A stretch of DNA of 64,000 nucleotides from Zafaria ginkgonis (GTDB taxonomy: Bacteria > Actinomycetota > Actinomycetes > Actinomycetales > Micrococcaceae): NCBI RefSeq assembly GCF_039540195.1, contig NZ_BAABEO010000006.1:165158-229157 (forward strand), in the 5' to 3' direction. This document shows, piece by piece, positions 15,555-24,201 of the stretch. A model generated the notes under the pieces. The model worked only from the letters and a program-made list of their open reading frames with translations, was not told the DNA's origin and made no database searches. The position numbers and the translations under genes are program-made. The first letter of the stretch is position 1. Each line of letters starts with the position of its first letter.

Positions 15555-16844
15555 TTAGCCTTCGAAGAGCGTTTGGCCGATGTATCCGCCCGCACCGAAA
15601 CCGGGCGGGATGGCGAAAACCCCCGAGCCGGTGTGTCGCAGGTATTCGGAGAGGATGTCGTCGCGGGCCAGCGCCGTCTGCATCGGCACGTAGTGGGTGC
15701 GCGGGTCCACCACGAAGGCGATGAAGAACAGTCCGGCGTCCAGCCGGCCCAGCCCGTCGGTGCCGTCGGTGTAGTTGAACCCGCGGCGCAGCATCCGCAC
15801 CCCGTCGTTGTGGGAGGGGTGTGCGAGCGCCACGTGCGAGCCCGCCGGCACCAGCGGCCCGTCCCGGCCCTGCAGGGCGAAGTCGGGTTCGGTGAATTCC
15901 TCGCCGCCGGACAGTGGCGCGCCGGTCCGCTTGGTGCGGCCGATGATGGTCTCCTGTTCGCCCAGCGGCGTCCGGTCCCAGGTCTCGATGTGCATGCGGA
16001 TGCGCCGCGCGACCAGGTAGGTGCCCCCGTTCATCCAGGCCTCGCCGCCGGAGGCCCCGGAGACCCAGACATGCTCCTGGAGGAATGCGGTGTCCTCGCT
16101 CTTGAGATTGGCTGTGCCGTCCTTGAACCCCATGAGGTTGCGCGGGGTGGACTGGGCGCGGGAGGTGGAGGAGGTCCGGCCGAAGCCGATCTGGGACCAG
16201 CGCACCTGCGCCCGGCCGAAGGCGATGCGGGAGAGGTTGCGCACGGCGTGGACGGCGACCTGCGGATCGTCGGCGCACGCCTGGACCACCAGGTCCCCGC
16301 CGCTGCGGGCCTCCTCCAGCGCATCCCCGGGGAAGTGCGGCAGCTCGATCAGCGCCTCCGGAAGCCTGCCCTCGAGGCCGAAGCGCGCCCCGCCGTCGTC
16401 CCGGAACAGCGTGCGGCCGAAGCCGATGGTGACGGTGAGGCGGGAGGCGGCCAGCCCAATGGCCTCGCCGGTGTCCTCCGGCGGCGCGTCGTAGGGCCCG
16501 GAGGTCGCCCCGCCCTCGCCGATCTCCTGCCCCTGGGCCATCGCCTCGATCGCCCGGGTCCAGTCCCGGAGCAGGGCCACCAGCTCGTCCCGGTCCTGCG
16601 TGGTGACGTCGAAGGCCGCGATGTGCATCCGGTCCTGGGCCGCGGTGGTGATGCCGGCCTGGTGCTCCCCGTGGAGCGGGACGACGGCGGAGGCGGGCGC
16701 GGGCTCCCGCGTCGAGGCGTACGCGGCGTAGCCCGCGGCTCCCGCGGCCAGGCCAAGGGTTCCGGTGCCCGCGGCGGCAAGCAGTGAGCGCCGCGAAAGG
16801 CCTCCGGCGGGGGAGGGAGGGGAGGGATCGGGGCGGTCTGTCAT
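15555..16844 (-). CDS. efeB: Dyp-type heme peroxidase EfeB, Tat-exported
   Basis: This 429-residue Dyp-type peroxidase has a twin-arginine signal (LSRRSLLAAAGTG, Arg18-Arg19) followed by a hydrophobic Ala/Gly stretch, so it is exported folded with heme. The family motif GFKDGTANLK (GxxDG) lies in the middle, and the C-terminal half carries the heme-ligand region and FNYTDGTDGLGRLDAGLFFIAFV. In EfeUOB systems EfeB works with the permease in elemental iron uptake and may release iron from heme. It is 28 bp downstream of efeU; no efeO lies between them. Confidence 0.93.
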   Translation of the reverse strand: MTDRPDPSPPSPAGGLSRRSLLAAAGTGTLGLAAGAAGYAAYASTREPAPASAVVPLHGEHQAGITTAAQDRMHIAAFDVTTQDRDELVALLRDWTRAIEAMAQGQEIGEGGATSGPYDAPPEDTGEAIGLAASRLTVTIGFGRTLFRDDGGARFGLEGRLPEALIELPHFPGDALEEARSGGDLVVQACADDPQVAVHAVRNLSRIAFGRAQVRWSQIGFGRTSSTSRAQSTPRNLMGFKDGTANLKSEDTAFLQEHVWVSGASGGEAWMNGGTYLVARRIRMHIETWDRTPLGEQETIIGRTKRTGAPLSGGEEFTEPDFALQGRDGPLVPAGSHVALAHPSHNDGVRMLRRGFNYTDGTDGLGRLDAGLFFIAFVVDPRTHYVPMQTALARDDILSEYLRHTGSGVFAIPPGFGAGGYIGQTLFEG

Positions 16845-16872
16845 GATCGGGGGTCCTGGGAGACGGGGCGGG

Positions 16873-17706
16873 TCAGGCCCGGGCGGATGCGGCGGGCGCG
16901 GGGACGCCGCGGCGCACGAGGCGCAGGAAGAGGAACATCACCGGGATGACATATGCCGTCCAGGCAATGGCTTGGAGCCAGGTGGTGGCCGGAGTGAAGT
17001 TGAAGACCCCCTTGAGCAGCGTTGCCGGCCATCCACTGGGAGGAACCGCAGCGGAGACGTCGAAGGCGAGGTGGTGCAGCCCGGGCAGCACGCCAGCCTC
17101 CTGCAGGTCGTGGACCCCGTAGGCGAGCACGCCGCCGGCAACGACGATCAGCGCCGCTCCCGTCCAGGCGAAGAACATCCGCAGGTTGATCTTCAGGGCT
17201 CCGCGGTGGATCAGGATGCCCAGGACCACCGCGACCGCCAACCCGAGGAGGGATCCCAGCAGCGGCTGCCAGGTCTGGCCGGTGGCCCGCGCGGCGGCCC
17301 AGATGAACAACGCGGTCTCAAGGCCTTCGCGGCCCACGGCCAGGGCCGCCACCAGGAACAGGCCCCACGCAGACCCCTCGGCCGACTGGTCCACCCGCTC
17401 GCGGAGTTCGGGGCCGAGCTTGCGCGCCGCGGCGGTCATCCAGAACACCATCCACGTCATCAGGCCCACGGCGATGATCGACAACCCCCCGCCGATCATT
17501 TCCTGCGCCTCGAAGGTCAGGCCCCGGGGACCGAAGGTGAGGAGGGCGCCCGCCCCGAGGGATGCGGCGATGGCCACGCCGACTCCGGCCCAGACCCGGG
17601 GAATCAGGCGTTGCCTGCCGGTCTTGCGCAGGTAGGCCAGCAGCAGGACCACCACGAGGGCGGCTTCGAGCCCTTCACGCAGTCCGATCAGGAAGTTGCC
17701 CAGCAT
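16873..17706 (-). CDS. efeU: FTR1-family iron permease EfeU
   Basis: The 277-residue multi-pass protein has two REGLE iron-binding motifs: FLIGLREGLEAALVV at the N-terminus and AVGREGLETALFIWA near residue 125. These define FTR1/EfeU permeases. It starts at MLGNF (ATG 17706); an ATG at 17748 would add 14 Gly-rich residues. A DtxR/IdeR box lies about 100 bp upstream. It is the first gene of an efeU-efeB unit that presumably imports iron and is repressed when iron is ample. Confidence 0.92.
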   Translation of the reverse strand: MLGNFLIGLREGLEAALVVVLLLAYLRKTGRQRLIPRVWAGVGVAIAASLGAGALLTFGPRGLTFEAQEMIGGGLSIIAVGLMTWMVFWMTAAARKLGPELRERVDQSAEGSAWGLFLVAALAVGREGLETALFIWAAARATGQTWQPLLGSLLGLAVAVVLGILIHRGALKINLRMFFAWTGAALIVVAGGVLAYGVHDLQEAGVLPGLHHLAFDVSAAVPPSGWPATLLKGVFNFTPATTWLQAIAWTAYVIPVMFLFLRLVRRGVPAPAASARA

Positions 17707-17777
17707 CGCCCCACCCGTTCCGCCCTTCCCGCCTCGGATGGCCGTCATGGTGCGGGCCACCCGGTGCACGCCCGTTA

Positions 17778-17823
17778 ATGCTAAAGGCAGGCACGCCCAA
17801 AAGGATAGGTATGCCTTACCTAA
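17778..17823 (-). promoter_or_regulatory. DtxR/IdeR iron box and -10 element upstream of efeU
   Basis: On the minus strand TTAGGTAAGGCATACCTAT (17823-17805) matches the DtxR/IdeR consensus TTAGGTTAGGCTAACCTAA in nearly every position and is palindromic. A TAGCAT -10 (17783-17778) follows, so the box would cover the -35 region and block transcription under iron-replete conditions. Binding itself is inferred. Confidence 0.85.
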
Positions 17824-17913
17824 TATTTTGGAGGTGCCCAAGGGGTTCGTCGGCGGTGCCGGGGTGTGCGCCTCCCGCCGCGGGAAACCATGGCATCTCG
17901 ACTCGGGAGGGAG

Positions 17914-17940
17914 TAGGGTGGAAGGCGAATGTCTGACAAT
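17914..17940 (+). promoter_or_regulatory. Promoter and operator of the hydroxyproline-locus GntR gene
   Basis: TAGGGT (17914-17919) is a plausible -10. AATGTCTGACAAT (17928-17940) lies just beyond it and matches, in 11 of 13 positions, the reverse complement of the ATTGTCAGGCAAT sites at 26698 and 28381. The placement predicts autorepression. Confidence 0.6.
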
Positions 17941-17975
17941 CAGCATTGTAATGCGTGTGTGGGAGAAGGATAGCA

Positions 17976-18674
17976 ATGGCATCCATCAACACGACGACTC
18001 CGGCAGGTAGCGTCGCCCCCGTCCTGTCGCTGTCGCGGCGCGACGCGGCCATCCAGGAGATCCGCCGGGCGGTGGTCCGGGGATGGCTGAAGCCCGGAGA
18101 CAAGCTCACCGAGGTGCAGCTCTCGCAAATGCTGAACGTGAGCCGGCCAACGATCCGCGAGGCCTTGAACCAGCTCTCGCAGGAGGGCCTCTTGGTCCAG
18201 GAGCCCTACCGGGGCCTCCGCGTGGCGACGGTGGGCGTGGAGCAGATCCTGGACATCGCCAACACCCGCCAGGCGCTGGACATGCTTGCCGTGGACGGGA
18301 TCCTGGATGACCGAACCGGCTCACGCATGGAGAGCGTGCGGAAGGCGTGGCAGGACTTCTCCCGCGTGGAGGACGATCCCGACCCCCTGGTGCGCCACGA
18401 GGCCCATGTCGCGTTCCACCGCCGCATCTGGGCCGCTTCGGAGAATTCACTCCTGCTGCGCCTCTGGCCCGTGGTGGAGGCGCACATCACGATCGCCCTA
18501 GCCCGCGACCAGGCGGTCCGGTCCGATCCGGAGCGGGCCAAGCTGGTCCACCACCACCTCGTGGATGCCCTGCTCTCCGGCGACCGGGACGCCATCCAGC
18601 AGGCGTTCGAGTCCCACACTGTCGGCAGTGCCCGGGAACTCATCGAATTGATCGAAAGGGAGGAAAACACATGA
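17976..18674 (+). CDS. GntR-family regulator (FCD type), probable hydroxyproline repressor
   Basis: The 232-residue protein has an N-terminal winged helix (about 25-90: LTEVQLSQMLNVSRPTIREA) and an all-helical FCD ligand domain, with ligand/metal residues in HEAHVAFHRRIW and the late HHHLVDALLSGD. The ATG at 17976 is used because GAAGGA lies 7 nt upstream. It is translationally coupled (ATGA) to the following SDR. Matching 13-bp operators occur in front of this gene and of the two minus-strand units at 26633 and 28344, making it the likely local repressor of the hydroxyproline genes. The effector is unproven. Confidence 0.88.
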   Translation: MASINTTTPAGSVAPVLSLSRRDAAIQEIRRAVVRGWLKPGDKLTEVQLSQMLNVSRPTIREALNQLSQEGLLVQEPYRGLRVATVGVEQILDIANTRQALDMLAVDGILDDRTGSRMESVRKAWQDFSRVEDDPDPLVRHEAHVAFHRRIWAASENSLLLRLWPVVEAHITIALARDQAVRSDPERAKLVHHHLVDALLSGDRDAIQQAFESHTVGSARELIELIEREENT

Positions 18675-19261
18675 GGATCCTTGTCATCGGAGCCACCGGA
18701 ATCGTCGGCGCCGCCGCCGCGGACCTGCTCGAAGCCGACCACGAGGTGATCCGCGCCTCCCGCGGATCGAAGGTCACGGTCGACCTGACCGACAGGGCTT
18801 CCATCCGGGACATGTTCGCCTCCGTCGGCACCGTCGACGCCGTCGTCTCCTGCACCGGGTCGGTCCCCTTCAAGCCGCTCGCCGAACTCGAGGAACAGGA
18901 TTTCCACGCCGCCTTCGCCGACAAGGTCATGGGCCAGGTCAACCTGGTGACCGAAGGGCTGAGTCACGTGGCCGACGGCGGCTCGTTCACGCTCACCACC
19001 GGCATCCTGGCCCGCGAGCCGATCGCCACCGGGGCCGCCGCCTCGCTGGCCAACGGTGCGCTGGAATCGTTCGTTATGGCCGCCAGCGCGGAGATGCCCC
19101 GCGGGATCCGGATCAACGCGGTCAGCCCGACCGTCCTGGTCGAGGCCGAGAACTACCATGCGTCCTTCCCCGGATTCCCCCAGGTGCCGGCGGCCGACGT
19201 CGCGCGTGCCTTCGTGCGCTCTGTCCAGGGCGTCGAAACGGGACGCGTCTTCGCCCTCTGA
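18671..19261 (+). CDS. Short-chain dehydrogenase/reductase-like protein
   Basis: The 196-residue Rossmann protein begins MRILVIGATGIVGAAAADLL (TGxxGxxG-like nucleotide motif). It is a short SDR that lacks the usual YxxxK: after the TGILAREP strand comes GAAASLANGALESFVMAASAEM, where the Tyr of the canonical site is absent and no Lys follows. It resembles YwnB/short SDRs of uncertain activity. The start overlaps the GntR stop by 4 nt (ATGA). Cotranscription with the regulator suggests a role linked to the locus, but none is known. Confidence 0.8.
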   Translation: MRILVIGATGIVGAAAADLLEADHEVIRASRGSKVTVDLTDRASIRDMFASVGTVDAVVSCTGSVPFKPLAELEEQDFHAAFADKVMGQVNLVTEGLSHVADGGSFTLTTGILAREPIATGAAASLANGALESFVMAASAEMPRGIRINAVSPTVLVEAENYHASFPGFPQVPAADVARAFVRSVQGVETGRVFAL

Positions 19262-19290
19262 CGCACCGGGTGGCCCGCCCATAAGAGCAA

Positions 19291-19350
19291 CCCCGCGCCG
19301 CGACCCCCGGTTCCTGCCAACAGGGACCGGGGGTCGCGGCATGTGCGGGG
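19291..19350. terminator. Bidirectional hairpin terminator between SDR and aldehyde dehydrogenase
   Basis: GCCGCGACCCCCGG at 19297-19310 pairs with the arm ending at 19340, and an outer CCCCGC/GCGGGG stem (19291, 19350) extends it. It separates the convergent genes ending at 19261 and 19354. Confidence 0.7.
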
Positions 19351-19353
19351 CGC

Positions 19354-20850
19354 CTAGAGCGTGAAGACGGTCCGGTGCCACGCCTTGGCCGGCTCGCCGG
19401 TCAGGTCGAACATCACGTGCTTGACGGTCGTGTACTCGTCGAAGGAGTAGGTGGACATGTCCTTGCCGAAGCCGGACTCCTTGATGCCTCCGTGCGGCAT
19501 TTCGCTGATGATCGGGATGTGGTCGTTGACCCACACGCAGCCGGAGCGAATTTCACGGGTGGCCCGCAGCGCCCGGTAGACATCGCGGGTCCAGGCGGAC
19601 GCCGCGAGGCCGTAGGGGGTGTCGTTGGCCAGGGCGATCGCCTCGTCGTCGGTGTCGAACGGCATGGCCGCCAGGACCGGGCCGAAAACCTCGTCTTGGA
19701 CGATCTCGCTGTCCGCCGGGGCGTCGGCAACCAGGGTGGGCCGGTAGTAGGAGCCGCCCGCCAACTCCCCGCCGGGGATGCCGCCGCCGATGACGCGGGC
19801 GTAGGACTTGGCGCGGTCCACCATGGCGGAGACCTTGTCCCGGTGGGCCTCGGACACCAGCGGGCCCATGTCGGTGGACGGATCGGAGGTGGGGCCGAGC
19901 TTGACCTTGGCGAAGAGGTCCGCGACGCCCTGGACGAACGCCGGGTAGAGGGAGCGGTGCACGATCGCCCGGGTGGCGGCGGTGCAGTCCTGGCCGGCGT
20001 TGATGAGGCTGCCTGCCACCGCGCCGTGGATAGCGGCCTCCAGGTCGGCGTCGTCGAAAACCACGAAGGGGGCCTTGCCGCCCAGTTCCAGGTGCACGCG
20101 CTTGGCCGTGGTCGCCGCGGCCTCGAGCACCGTGCGGCCCACCCCGGTGGAGCCGGTGAAGGAGAGCATGTCCACGTCCCGGTGGCGCAGCAGCGCGGCC
20201 CCGACGGTCGAGCCCCGCCCGCACAGAACGTTGATGACGCCGTCGGGAACGCCGGCGTCGCTGGCGGTCTGGGCGAAGAGGAGGCTGGTCAGCGGGGTGA
20301 TCTCGGCCGGCTTGAGGACGATCGTGTTGCCGGCGGCGATGGCGGGGAGGATCTTCCAGGCCGCCATCTGCAGGGGGTAGTTCCAGGGAGCAATCGATCC
20401 GATGACGCCGATGGCCTCGCGGCGGATGGAGGAGGTGTGGTCCGGGGAGTACTCGGCGCTGGCCTTGCCCTCGAGGTTCCGGGCGGCCCCGGCGAAGAAG
20501 GCGGTGTTGTCGATGGTGCCGGGGACGTCGAACTCGCGGGTGAGCCTGATGGGTTTGCCGGCCTGGCGGGACTCGAGCTGCGCGAATTCCTCGGCGCGTT
20601 CCTCAAGCAGCGCCGCGAAGCGGGTCAGGACGGCCGAGCGCTCGGCCGGAGTGGCGCCGGACCAGCCGGGGAACGCCGCGCGGGCTGCGGAGACGGCGGC
20701 CTCCACGTCGGCGGGGCCGGCGGAGTCGATGGTGGCCACGACCTCGCCGTTGGACGGGTCGAGCACCGTGCACACGGCGTCCGAGCTTCCGTGCGCCGGG
20801 CGGCCGTTGATGAACTGGCCCGCGGTGGCCAAGGCGGTCGATTCGGTCAT
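19354..20850 (-). CDS. NAD(P)-dependent aldehyde dehydrogenase, predicted 2-oxoglutarate-semialdehyde step
   Basis: The 498-residue ALDH has the SIAPWNYPLQMAAWK segment, the NAD motif LSFTGSTGVGR, the catalytic Glu in HLELGGKAP and the catalytic Cys in NAGQDCTAATR, followed by EVFGPVLA. By sequence it most resembles gamma-aminobutyraldehyde dehydrogenase (PatD): the ending VWVNDHIPIISEMPHGGIKESG and KDMSTYSFDEYTTVKHVMF is typical. In this operon the expected step is oxidation of 2-oxoglutarate semialdehyde to 2-oxoglutarate, the last reaction of hydroxyproline breakdown. Family and context therefore point to different aldehydes; context is favoured. ATG 20850 was chosen. Confidence 0.85.
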   Translation of the reverse strand: MTESTALATAGQFINGRPAHGSSDAVCTVLDPSNGEVVATIDSAGPADVEAAVSAARAAFPGWSGATPAERSAVLTRFAALLEERAEEFAQLESRQAGKPIRLTREFDVPGTIDNTAFFAGAARNLEGKASAEYSPDHTSSIRREAIGVIGSIAPWNYPLQMAAWKILPAIAAGNTIVLKPAEITPLTSLLFAQTASDAGVPDGVINVLCGRGSTVGAALLRHRDVDMLSFTGSTGVGRTVLEAAATTAKRVHLELGGKAPFVVFDDADLEAAIHGAVAGSLINAGQDCTAATRAIVHRSLYPAFVQGVADLFAKVKLGPTSDPSTDMGPLVSEAHRDKVSAMVDRAKSYARVIGGGIPGGELAGGSYYRPTLVADAPADSEIVQDEVFGPVLAAMPFDTDDEAIALANDTPYGLAASAWTRDVYRALRATREIRSGCVWVNDHIPIISEMPHGGIKESGFGKDMSTYSFDEYTTVKHVMFDLTGEPAKAWHRTVFTL

Positions 20851-20882
20851 CTTGCTTCCTGCTTTCGTTGGTTGCGGATGCC

Positions 20883-21950
20883 CTACCCGGAGGTGGGGCC
20901 CCAGATGTCGCCGACGGTGTACCCGGCCGGGAACGGGTCGGTCGGGTCGAGGATCCACTGGCCGCGGCCGGTGAGCCAGCCGCGGCCCGTAATGGTGGGA
21001 AGCACCGCGGTGTGCCCGCCGACGGTGGTCTCCCCGGTGAGGCGGCCGATGAATTCGGTGCCGATGATCGACTTGTGGCTGAAGTCCTCGCCGATGGCCA
21101 GTTGGCCGCGCGCATGGAGGGCCGCCATGCGCGACGAGGTTCCCGTGCCGCACGGGGAGCGGTCCAGCGCGCCGGTCCAAGTGGTGGGGTCGCCGGGCAG
21201 GACGGGTCCGGTGGTCAGGACCACGGTGTTGCGGGCCTGCTGGCCGGGAACGCGATCCCCGGAGTGGAGCATGACCAGGTTGACCCCCGAAACACCCGGG
21301 TTCTCGGGGTGAACGGCCTGGATCTGCTCGGCCGCGGCCATCTTGATCAGGGCGCCGGCCCGGGCCAGTTCCTTGCCCCGGGCCGGGTCCAGGTCCAGCC
21401 CCAGGTCGGCGGCCTTCGCCTGGGCGAAATACTGGCCGCCGAAGACGACGTCGACCGGAATGGTGCCGTACTCGGGCACCTCCAGCGGCACGTCGAGCCC
21501 GACGACGAAGCTCGGCACGTTCGCCACGGTCACCGAGGTGACCTTGCCGCCGTCGACCCGGGCGGTCGCGTGGACGCGCCCCACCGCCGTGTCGATGAGC
21601 ACCTCGACGACGGGACCCGGGCGGTCGACGATGCCGGTTTCGATGGCGGCGGTGACGGCGCAGATCGTGTTCGATCCGGACATGGGGGTGAACCCGCCCT
21701 GCTCCATGACGACGATGCCGAAGTCGGACCCGGCGTTTACCGGCGGCAGCAGGATCACTGCGCACAGCCCGGGGTAGCCGCGCGGCTCGCGCAGCATCAG
21801 CCGGCGCAGCCAGTCCAGGTTCTCGCGGCAGTACGCCAGCCGTTCGGCCATGGTGTCGCCGTGGACCAACGCGGCGGCGTTCGTCAGGATCCTGCCGGGT
21901 TCACCCTCGGCGTGGACCTCGACGGCGTCAAGGAGCAGGGGCGAGGTCAT
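20883..21950 (-). CDS. Proline-racemase superfamily: 4-hydroxyproline 2-epimerase or 3-hydroxyproline dehydratase
   Basis: The 355-residue protein shows both active-site segments of the proline racemase family. The first acid/base position is Ser91 (FTPMSGSNTICAV) instead of Cys; the second is Cys267 (ALDRSPCGTGTSSRMA). Ser/Cys members have been reported to act on trans-4-hydroxy-L-proline and/or trans-3-hydroxy-L-proline. In this operon the most useful reaction is trans-4-hydroxy-L-proline to cis-4-hydroxy-D-proline. The start overlaps the end of the upstream deaminase gene by 4 nt. Confidence 0.85.
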   Translation of the reverse strand: MTSPLLLDAVEVHAEGEPGRILTNAAALVHGDTMAERLAYCRENLDWLRRLMLREPRGYPGLCAVILLPPVNAGSDFGIVVMEQGGFTPMSGSNTICAVTAAIETGIVDRPGPVVEVLIDTAVGRVHATARVDGGKVTSVTVANVPSFVVGLDVPLEVPEYGTIPVDVVFGGQYFAQAKAADLGLDLDPARGKELARAGALIKMAAAEQIQAVHPENPGVSGVNLVMLHSGDRVPGQQARNTVVLTTGPVLPGDPTTWTGALDRSPCGTGTSSRMAALHARGQLAIGEDFSHKSIIGTEFIGRLTGETTVGGHTAVLPTITGRGWLTGRGQWILDPTDPFPAGYTVGDIWGPTSG

Positions 21951-22864
21951 GCCGCGGCCGTCTTCAGGGCGCCCGCCGCGGCCAGCAGGCCGGCCAGGCG
22001 CTCGCGCTGCTCAGCGTCCAGCGGCTGGAGGGGCGCCCGGACGGGACCCGCGGACGCGCCGATCAGGTCCAGCCCGGCCTTGATGCCCGCCGCATAGTTG
22101 ACCGACTCGAGGAAGTCGCTCAGCGCCCACAGCGGCTTCCACTGCTCGCGCGCGGCCGCCAGGTCGCCCTTCTCCGCCAGGGTCTCCCACAGCGCGACCG
22201 CCTGCTCGGGCACCAGGCCGGCCGCGCCCCAGACGGAAGCCTCGGCGCCGGAGGCGATGCCGAAGAAGGTGAGCGTGTCCCAGCCGTTGAATGCCTTGAT
22301 CTCGTCGGCGTGGTTGGCCAGCAGGTCGGCCAGCGCCACGGCGTTGCCCGAGGTGTCCTTGAGGTAGTCCAGGCCGTCGATGGAGCCGAGTTCGGCGATC
22401 TGCGCCGCGGTGAGGGTGATGCCGGTGGCGTCGGGGATGTTGTAGTACACGATCGGCACCGTAACGGCCGCGGCCACGTCGGCAAGGAACTGCTTCAGGG
22501 TGGCGAAGTCCAGCGGGCCGTAGAAGGGCGGAACCACCATCAGTGCTTCGGCGCCGACGGCCTCCGCGTGCCGGGCCAGGGACACCGCGGCCGTGGTGCT
22601 CAGCGCACCGATGCCGGCAACGACGGGGACCCGGCCGGCGGCGGCCTCGACGTAGAGCTCGATCACCCGGCGGTATTCGGCGTCGGTGAGCGTGGTGAAT
22701 TCCCCGGTGCTGCCGGTGGGCACAAGGCCGTGGATGCCGGCGCCGATCAGGCGGTCGACCTGGCGGCGCAGGGCGTCCTCGTCGAGGGCGGAGGCGTCGT
22801 CGGTGAAGGGGGTGGATACGGCTGCGAGGATGCCGCGGAGCTGGACCTTCTTGTGCTGGGACAT
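21947..22864 (-). CDS. DapA-family lyase, predicted 1-pyrroline-4-hydroxy-2-carboxylate deaminase
   Basis: The 305-residue TIM-barrel protein has the DHDPS-family motifs GSTGEFTTLT, Tyr140/141 in VPIVYYNIPD and the Schiff-base Lys169 in GLDYLKDTSGN. In hydroxyproline pathways a member of this family deaminates and dehydrates 1-pyrroline-4-hydroxy-2-carboxylate to 2-oxoglutarate semialdehyde. The product is passed to the aldehyde dehydrogenase encoded downstream. Operon position, not sequence alone, supports this over dihydrodipicolinate synthase, which would sit with lysine genes. Confidence 0.87.
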   Translation of the reverse strand: MSQHKKVQLRGILAAVSTPFTDDASALDEDALRRQVDRLIGAGIHGLVPTGSTGEFTTLTDAEYRRVIELYVEAAAGRVPVVAGIGALSTTAAVSLARHAEAVGAEALMVVPPFYGPLDFATLKQFLADVAAAVTVPIVYYNIPDATGITLTAAQIAELGSIDGLDYLKDTSGNAVALADLLANHADEIKAFNGWDTLTFFGIASGAEASVWGAAGLVPEQAVALWETLAEKGDLAAAREQWKPLWALSDFLESVNYAAGIKAGLDLIGASAGPVRAPLQPLDAEQRERLAGLLAAAGALKTAAA

Positions 22865-22891
22865 GGTGGTTCCTTTCAGGGTGGTGGTTGT

Positions 22892-24157
22892 CTAGTGCGC
22901 CGCGACGGGCAGCTTGCGCTGGCCGCCGCGGAAGCGGTCGGGGGCGAAGGGCTGCAGGGTGGGAGCGATGCGCCCGTGGACGATCAGTTCGGTGAGGGCA
23001 GCGGCGGTGCCGGGTGCCAGGGTGACGCCCATCATCCCGTGGCCGGAGGACACGTAGGCGTTCTCCAGGCTGCCGAGGTGGCCGATGACCGGCAGTCCGT
23101 CCGGGGTCATGGGCCGCATGCCGGCCATCGGTACGGGCGGAACGGCCGGCGCCTGCCAGGTGCGGAAGTACTTGGCCGGGGCGCGCAGGATCGCGTCGAC
23201 CCGGACCTGGTTGATCTTCTCGTCCAGGCCGCCGAACTCCATGGTCCCGGCGAGCCGGAGGCGTTCGTTGAACGGGGTGACGGCGACCTTCGCGTCCCAC
23301 AGGTTCACGGCGCTGCGCAGGCCCAGTGCCGGCACCTCCACGCTGTAGCCCTTGCCCGGGCGGATGGGCAGCGGGACGCCGAACTGCTTCGACAGCCCGC
23401 CGGTCCACGCGCCGGCGGCGAGGACGATGCGGTCCGCGGCGTAGCGGTTGCCGCGGCTGTGCACGGCGGTGATCCGGTCGCCGGTGCGGTCGACGGCGTC
23501 GATCGGTGCGTTCTCGACGATCCCCACGCCCATGGCCACCAGCCGGCGGTGCAGGGCAGCCGCCATGGCCCCGGGATCGACGTGCCGCTCGTGCGGGAAG
23601 TAGATGCCGCCGAGGACCGCGTCCGTGAGCAGGGGTTCGTGCTCGTGGACGGCGTCCCGGCGCAGCACCTGCGGTTCCCGCCCGTACTCGGTGGCCAGGT
23701 CCAGGTTGTCGAGGTGGTGGTCGAAGTTGTCCTGTTCCGTGAAGGCCATCAGGAGTCCGTCGGTGTGCATCTCGAAGTCCATGCCGTCGGCGCGGTAGTC
23801 GTCGAAGATTTCCAGGGTGTCGGCGGCCAGGCGCAGGTGGCCCTCGAAGCCGGCCCGCTGGTCGCGGGCGTTGGACTTGCGCCACATCCCGAACATGAAC
23901 CGCAGGAACTCCGGCTCAAGCGAGGGACGGATGTAGAGCGGGCTGTCCGGCCGGAGCATCCACTTCATGGATTTCAGGACCACGCCCGGCCCGGGAACCG
24001 GCGCGGATTCGGCCGGGCAGATCCAGCCGGCGTTGACCTTGCTGGCGCCAAGGCCGGTGGCCCGCGCGTCGATGACCGTCACCTCCGCCCCTTCCCGGGC
24101 GAGGTGGTAGGCGGTCGTCAGCCCGATGACCCCGCCTCCGATGACGAGCACGTGCAT
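22892..24157 (-). CDS. FAD-dependent D-amino-acid dehydrogenase, predicted D-hydroxyproline dehydrogenase
   Basis: The 421-residue DadA-like flavoprotein opens with the dinucleotide fold MHVLVIGGGVIGLTTAYHLA, followed by TVIDARATGLGASKVNAGWI. C-terminal conserved parts are PMAGMRPMTPDGLPVIG and YVSSGHGMMGVTLAPGTA. It should oxidise cis-4-hydroxy-D-proline made by the epimerase to 1-pyrroline-4-hydroxy-2-carboxylate, passing electrons to the membrane. It is a single-subunit type rather than the multi-subunit LhpBEF type. It lies 27 bp upstream of the deaminase gene on the same strand. Confidence 0.87.
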   Translation of the reverse strand: MHVLVIGGGVIGLTTAYHLAREGAEVTVIDARATGLGASKVNAGWICPAESAPVPGPGVVLKSMKWMLRPDSPLYIRPSLEPEFLRFMFGMWRKSNARDQRAGFEGHLRLAADTLEIFDDYRADGMDFEMHTDGLLMAFTEQDNFDHHLDNLDLATEYGREPQVLRRDAVHEHEPLLTDAVLGGIYFPHERHVDPGAMAAALHRRLVAMGVGIVENAPIDAVDRTGDRITAVHSRGNRYAADRIVLAAGAWTGGLSKQFGVPLPIRPGKGYSVEVPALGLRSAVNLWDAKVAVTPFNERLRLAGTMEFGGLDEKINQVRVDAILRAPAKYFRTWQAPAVPPVPMAGMRPMTPDGLPVIGHLGSLENAYVSSGHGMMGVTLAPGTAAALTELIVHGRIAPTLQPFAPDRFRGGQRKLPVAAH

Positions 24158-24201
24158 GGTGTTCCTTTCTGACGGATGGTTCTGTCTGGAAACCGGGGCC
24201 G

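Noticed and set aside
19354..21765. Long N-terminal extension of the aldehyde dehydrogenase frame
   Set aside because: The upstream part lies inside the epimerase gene in another frame. The ATG at 20850 begins a normal-length ALDH.
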